A stretch of 9,520 nucleotides of DNA from a bacterium HR12 (GTDB taxonomy: Bacteria > Actinomycetota > UBA4738 > HRBIN12): contig BEHO01000023.1 of the NCBI GenBank assembly GCA_002898915.1, positions 1 through 9,520 of the forward strand, in the 5' to 3' direction. Position 1 is the first letter of the stretch, and each line of letters begins with the position of its first letter. A program made the position numbers and the translations under genes. This document shows, one piece after another, positions 7,636-9,520 of the stretch. The notes beneath the pieces were generated by a model. That model did not search any database, was not told the DNA's origin, and was given only the letters and a program-made list of their open reading frames with translations.

Positions 7636-7671
7636 ACGGAAGGGAGGCGCGTGGGAGCGCCCCCCTTCCGT
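7636..7671 (-). terminator. hairpin terminator candidate after the histone-like gene
   Basis: The arms 7636-7650 and 7657-7671 pair over 15 positions with a single A-C mismatch (7645/7662), closing a 6-base loop. The structure begins 11 bp after the histone-like gene's TAA and is by far the strongest dyad between that gene and the glycosyltransferase. There is no long U tract afterwards (TCCTCGGTCC), as is common for actinobacterial hairpin terminators. It probably ends the whiB-histone-like transcript. Partial read-through into the glycosyltransferase cannot be excluded. Confidence 0.68.
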
Positions 7672-7682
7672 CACGGTCCCGC

Positions 7683-8012
7683 TTACCGCTTCTTCGCGGT
7701 CGTGCGCTTGCGGCTCGCCGGCTTGCGCGCGGCGGTCCGCTTCTTGGCGGCCGTCTTCTTCGCCGCGGTCTTCTTGGCGGTCGCCTTCTTGGCGGTCGCC
7801 TTCTTGGCCGCGGTCTTCTTGGCGGTCGTCTTCTTCGCCGCCGTCTTCTTGGTCGCGGCCTTCTTGGCGGTCGTCTTCTTCGCCGCCGTCTTCTTGGCGG
7901 TCGCCTTCTTGGCGGTCGTCTTCTTCGCCGCCGTCTTCTTGGCGGTCGCCTTCTTGGCGGTCGCCTTCTTGGCCGCCGTCTTCTTGGCCGCCGTCTTCTT
8001 GGCGGGAGACAT
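7683..8012 (-). CDS. histone H1-like Lys/Ala/Thr-repeat protein
   Basis: A 109-residue, extremely basic protein made almost wholly of AKK-(A/T) pentapeptides: after Met-Ser, 18 pentamers such as AAKKT and TAKKA run to residue 92, followed by a more Arg-rich end ([17 protein letters not shown]). It contains no Cys, Trp, Tyr or Phe and no HU, H-NS or other globular domain. It resembles the C-terminal tails of eukaryotic histone H1 and mycobacterial HupB, so it should bind DNA or RNA electrostatically and could compact the nucleoid. ATG at 8012 follows AAGGGGGTG with a normal spacing, and the stop is TAA, which differs from the TGA used by all the other complete genes here. It starts 23 bp after whiB and is probably co-transcribed with it. 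It is a plausible real gene rather than a low-complexity artefact: the frame is intact, the RBS good and a terminator follows. Specific function is unknown. Confidence 0.8.
   Translation of the reverse strand: MSPAKKTAAKKTAAKKATAKKATAKKTAAKKTTAKKATAKKTAAKKTTAKKAATKKTAAKKTTAKKTAAKKATAKKATAKKTAAKKTAAKKRTAARKPASRKRTTAKKR
7737..8006 (-). repeat. 15-bp tandem repeat array within the histone-like gene (45-bp higher order)
   Basis: Eighteen degenerate 15-bp units encode AKK-type pentapeptides. A higher-order 45-bp unit encoding [15 protein letters not shown] occurs three times exactly at protein level (residues 18-32, 33-47 and 73-87). A fourth, altered copy at 48-62 has AT in place of TA in its middle pentamer. 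Lys is always AAG, giving a regular AAGAAG core on the coding strand. Arrays like this tend to change copy number by slippage or recombination. Confidence 0.9.
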
Positions 8013-8035
8013 CGGTCACCCCCTTTCTTTCCCTC

Positions 8036-8263
8036 TCAGGACGCCATGCGCTTCAGGCGTCGGCGTTCCCGCTCGCTCATCCCACCCCACACCCCGTAGC
8101 GCTCGTCGCGCCGGAGCGCGTAGTTCAGGCACTCGATACGAACGGGGCAGTCCGCGCAGATCCGCTTCGCCTCCCGCGAGGACCCTCCCTTCTCGGGGAA
8201 GAAGATCTCGGGGTCGTGCTCCCGGCATCGCGCCCGTTCCTGCCACGGGATGTAGTGATGCAC
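8036..8263 (-). CDS. whiB2: WhiB-family iron-sulfur transcriptional regulator, WhiB2/WhmD type
   Basis: A 75-residue protein with the four invariant cysteines of the family (C13, C36, C39, C45; C-x22-C-x2-C-x5-C) that hold a redox- and NO-sensitive [4Fe-4S] cluster. They are followed by the GVWGG turn (57-61) and the basic C-terminus [10 protein letters not shown] (63-72) that contacts [23 protein letters not shown] matches my recollection of mycobacterial WhiB2 almost residue for residue, so I assign the WhiB2/WhmD/streptomycete WhiB group, which controls septation and cell division with the primary sigma factor or WhiA. It is shorter than mycobacterial WhiB2 because the N-terminal extension is absent. 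GTG at 8263 is chosen because GGAGGA stands five bases before it and no better start exists. It heads a short unit with the histone-like gene. The 211-bp upstream region is unusually structured. Confidence 0.95.
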   Translation of the reverse strand: MHHYIPWQERARCREHDPEIFFPEKGGSSREAKRICADCPVRIECLNYALRRDERYGVWGGMSERERRRLKRMAS

Positions 8264-8272
8264 CGCTTCCTC

Positions 8273-8304
8273 CCCCCAGAATCACATCCCTGTGATTCTG
8301 GGGG
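8273..8304 (-). promoter_or_regulatory. 14-bp perfect hairpin abutting the whiB Shine-Dalgarno
   Basis: The arms 8273-8286 and 8291-8304 are perfect complements around a 4-base loop (minus strand: CCCCCAGAATCACA, GGGA, TGTGATTCTGGGGG). The whiB Shine-Dalgarno GGAGGA (8273-8268 on the minus strand) begins with the last paired G, ten bases before the GTG. In RNA this is a very stable stem at the edge of the ribosome site; in DNA it could be a dimeric operator. Confidence 0.85.
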
Positions 8305-8311
8305 AACCACC

Positions 8312-8330
8312 CCCCTCTTGACAAGAGGGG
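8312..8330 (-). repeat. 8-bp perfect hairpin in the whiB leader
   Basis: CCCCTCTT and AAGAGGGG pair perfectly around a 3-base loop, 7 bp upstream of the Shine-Dalgarno-proximal hairpin. Its outer bases (8328-8330) are shared with the next upstream stem, so the two cannot both be fully formed. Confidence 0.75.
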
Positions 8331-8343
8331 ATCCGAAGATCCC
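8328..8343 (-). repeat. UUCG-tetraloop hairpin in the whiB leader
   Basis: On the minus strand GGGATC-TTCG-GATCCC forms a 6-bp stem closed by C(UUCG)G, the exceptionally stable RNA tetraloop. On the other strand the loop would be CGAA, so the structure makes most sense as RNA transcribed towards whiB. Confidence 0.65.
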
Positions 8344-8362
8344 GGTGCCCTCCACATGCGTC

Positions 8363-8387
8363 CCCGCGTGAATCGTGACCACGCGGG
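8363..8387. repeat. 8-bp dyad overlapping the putative whiB promoter
   Basis: CCCGCGTG (8363-8370) and CACGCGGG (8380-8387) are perfect complements separated by 9 bp. The dyad spans the proposed -10 and spacer, which is the usual place for a repressor operator. No known regulator's consensus is recognised. Confidence 0.5.
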
Positions 8388-8400
8388 AGCCGTCTGACAA
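8372..8400 (-). promoter_or_regulatory. whiB2: candidate whiB promoter
   Basis: Minus-strand TTGTCA (8400-8395) is a good -35 (5 of 6 to TTGACA). Seventeen bases downstream lies CACGAT (8377-8372), a weak -10 sharing only A2, A5 and T6 with the consensus. Transcription would begin near 8365, giving a leader of about 100 bases that contains all three hairpins. An alternative -10, TAGACT (8429-8424), lies inside the direct-repeat region but lacks a -35. Confidence 0.3.
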
Positions 8401-8424
8401 GTGTTTCCGGGGTCGAGTTAGGCA

Positions 8425-8463
8425 GTCTACCTACTTGACCAGATCCGTCGACCTACTTGACCA
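8425..8463. promoter_or_regulatory. tandem 17-bp direct repeats upstream of whiB (operator candidate)
   Basis: GTCTACCTACTTGACCA (8425-8441) and GTCGACCTACTTGACCA (8447-8463) differ at one base and start exactly 22 bp apart, about two helical turns, so bound proteins would sit on the same DNA face. A degenerate inverted copy, GGTCGAGTTAGG, lies at 8411-8422. The array sits between the end of cofH and the putative whiB -35, where an activator or repressor would bind. Confidence 0.7.
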
Positions 8464-8474
8464 TCCTCGCCGGT

Positions 8475-9520
8475 TCAGCGAGACGCCCGGGCCAGGGGGG
8501 TCGTCTCGACGATGTCCACGATCGCGCCGGATCCGTTGCGCCGCACGCGTCCGTAGGTGGTCGTTCGCTCGGCCGGCACCCGACCGATCGCGCGGATCGC
8601 GGCCTCGAGCTCCCACGGCTCCTTCCGGATCCCCCACTCGGCGCCGGCCATGCGGCTGATCGTCTCCTCCATGAGGGTGCCCCCGATGTCGTCGGCCCCG
8701 CCGTTCAGGATGACCGAGCTCGCCTCCATGCCGAGCTTCACCCACGAGACCTGGACGTGGTCGATGAGCCCGTCCAGGAGGATCCGGGCCACCGCGTGCA
8801 TCCGGCGGTTCTCCTCGAAGGTGGGCCCCGGTCGGGCTCGGCCAGCGAGGTAGATCGGGGCGTTCTGATGGACGAAGGGGAGGGGGACGAACTCCGTGAA
8901 GCCCCCCGTCTCGGCCTGGATCCGAGCGATGCGTCGGATGTGCGCGACCCAGTGCGGCGGGGCGTCGACGTGGCCGAACATGATCGTCGAGGAGGAGCGA
9001 ATCCCGAGCTCGTGGGCCGTTCGGACGATCTCCTCCCACGTGTCGGCCGGCAGCTTGCCCTTCGTGAGCAGCCACCGGACGTCGTCGTCGAGGATCTCGG
9101 CCGCCGTGCCGGGGATCGTGCCGAGGCCGTGGGCGCGGCACTCGGCGAGGAACTCCCGGAAGGAGATCCCCATCTTGGTCGCCCCGTTCAGGATCTCCAT
9201 CGGACTGAAGGCGTGGATGTGGATCTGGGGTGCGGCGAGCTTCACCGCGTCCAGCAGGTCCAGGTAGAACTCCCCCGGCAGGTCCGGGTGGATGCCGCCC
9301 TGCATGCAGACCTCGGTGGCGCCGTACGCCACCGCCTCGCGGACGCGCTCGGCCACCTCATCCAGCGTCAGGGTGTAGGACTCGGGATCCACCTCGCGCT
9401 GGGCGAAGGCGCAGAAGCGGCAGCCGACGTAGCAGACGTTCGTGAAGTTGATGTTGCGGTTGACGACGTAGGTCACCTCGTCGCCCACGGCCTCGGCGCG
9501 CAGCCCGTCGGCCAGATCGG
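8475..9520 (-). CDS. cofH: FO synthase subunit 2 (CofH) or C-terminal half of FbiC; 5' end outside the window
   Basis: 347 residues are visible and the frame is open to the window edge, so the start lies beyond 9520; a GTG at 9488 is internal, because the preceding codons ([10 protein letters not shown]) continue family-like sequence. [20 protein letters not shown] carries the radical SAM motif CxxxCxxC (C29, C33, C36 of the visible part). [15 protein letters not shown] is characteristic of CofH/FbiC rather than of the menaquinone enzymes MqnC or MqnE. The enzyme joins a tyrosine-derived radical to the aminouracil intermediate to form FO, the deazaflavin core of coenzyme F420. Actinobacteria often fuse CofG and CofH as FbiC; the missing upstream part decides which this is. 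It ends in TGA 211 bp before whiB. Mycobacterial whiB2 lies beside other F420 genes (fbiA, fbiB), so the neighbourhood fits. Confidence 0.9.
   Translation of the reverse strand, partial: DLADGLRAEAVGDEVTYVVNRNINFTNVCYVGCRFCAFAQREVDPESYTLTLDEVAERVREAVAYGATEVCMQGGIHPDLPGEFYLDLLDAVKLAAPQIHIHAFSPMEILNGATKMGISFREFLAECRAHGLGTIPGTAAEILDDDVRWLLTKGKLPADTWEEIVRTAHELGIRSSSTIMFGHVDAPPHWVAHIRRIARIQAETGGFTEFVPLPFVHQNAPIYLAGRARPGPTFEENRRMHAVARILLDGLIDHVQVSWVKLGMEASSVILNGGADDIGGTLMEETISRMAGAEWGIRKEPWELEAAIRAIGRVPAERTTTYGRVRRNGSGAIVDIVETTPLARASR

Noticed and set aside
7683..8012. Reading the 15-bp repeats as a CRISPR array or non-coding satellite
   Set aside because: There are no unique spacers. The repeats keep a clean frame with start, Shine-Dalgarno and stop, and encode a consistent AKK-type protein.
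4246..8295. Very long open frame on the plus strand (1349 codons)
   Set aside because: It is antisense to the glycosyltransferase, histone-like and whiB genes, is dominated by Arg, Pro, Gly and Glu, and has no recognisable domain. Long antisense frames are expected in GC-rich DNA.
8282..8295. CRP-like half-sites TCACA and TGTGA in the whiB leader
   Set aside because: A CRP site is TGTGA-N6-TCACA; here the halves are in the opposite order with a 4-base gap, so it is a hairpin or another operator.
8375..8659. Plus-strand open frame across the whiB upstream region
   Set aside because: No ribosome site or domain; it runs antisense into cofH and is Arg-rich shadow sequence.

Overview
The window is very GC-rich and gene-dense, and every gene I accept is on the minus strand, so transcription runs from base 9520 towards base 1. 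A WhiB-family iron-sulfur regulator places it in Actinomycetota, since that family is essentially confined to this phylum and its phages. The order whiB, family 2 glycosyltransferase, DUF5719-like protein, phosphomannomutase, Trm112-like protein, SIS-domain isomerase is, from memory, the conserved actinobacterial whiB2-manB neighbourhood. GTG starts and 4-bp ATGA/GTGA gene overlaps fit. I cannot place it below phylum.

In transcription order: the C-terminal part of an F420-biosynthesis radical SAM enzyme (cofH, or the C-terminal half of fbiC; 8475-9520, cut by the window edge). Next is a 211-bp control region (8264-8474) packed with repeats, then whiB2 (8036-8263), and a tail-only Lys/Ala/Thr repeat protein resembling histone H1 (7683-8012), followed by a strong hairpin (7636-7671). 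A second block then starts: a membrane glycosyltransferase broken by an in-frame TGA (7584 down to 4516), a secreted or membrane-anchored DUF5719-like protein (3131-4519), an L,D-transpeptidase (2032-3093), a small zinc-ribbon protein (1649-1840), manB (262-1626), a Trm112-like protein (80-265) and the first 27 codons of an SIS-domain sugar-phosphate isomerase (1-83).

Functionally the second block looks like envelope assembly. The isomerase and ManB interconvert hexose phosphates and supply mannose-1-phosphate for activated sugars. The polytopic glycosyltransferase and its overlapping DUF5719-like partner probably build or export a surface glycan, and the L,D-transpeptidase cross-links peptidoglycan. 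WhiB2 orthologues control septation and cell division, so a division regulator sits beside cell-wall genes.

The least ordinary signals are (a) the whiB upstream region, with two 17-bp direct repeats exactly 22 bp apart, an 8-bp dyad over the putative promoter and three consecutive hairpins, the last abutting the Shine-Dalgarno; (b) the single TGA splitting the glycosyltransferase while both sides stay in the same frame; and (c) the whiB-linked, DNA-binding-tail-like repeat protein. I see no CRISPR array, insertion sequence, tRNA, rRNA or phage gene. No stretch longer than 211 bp lacks a gene.
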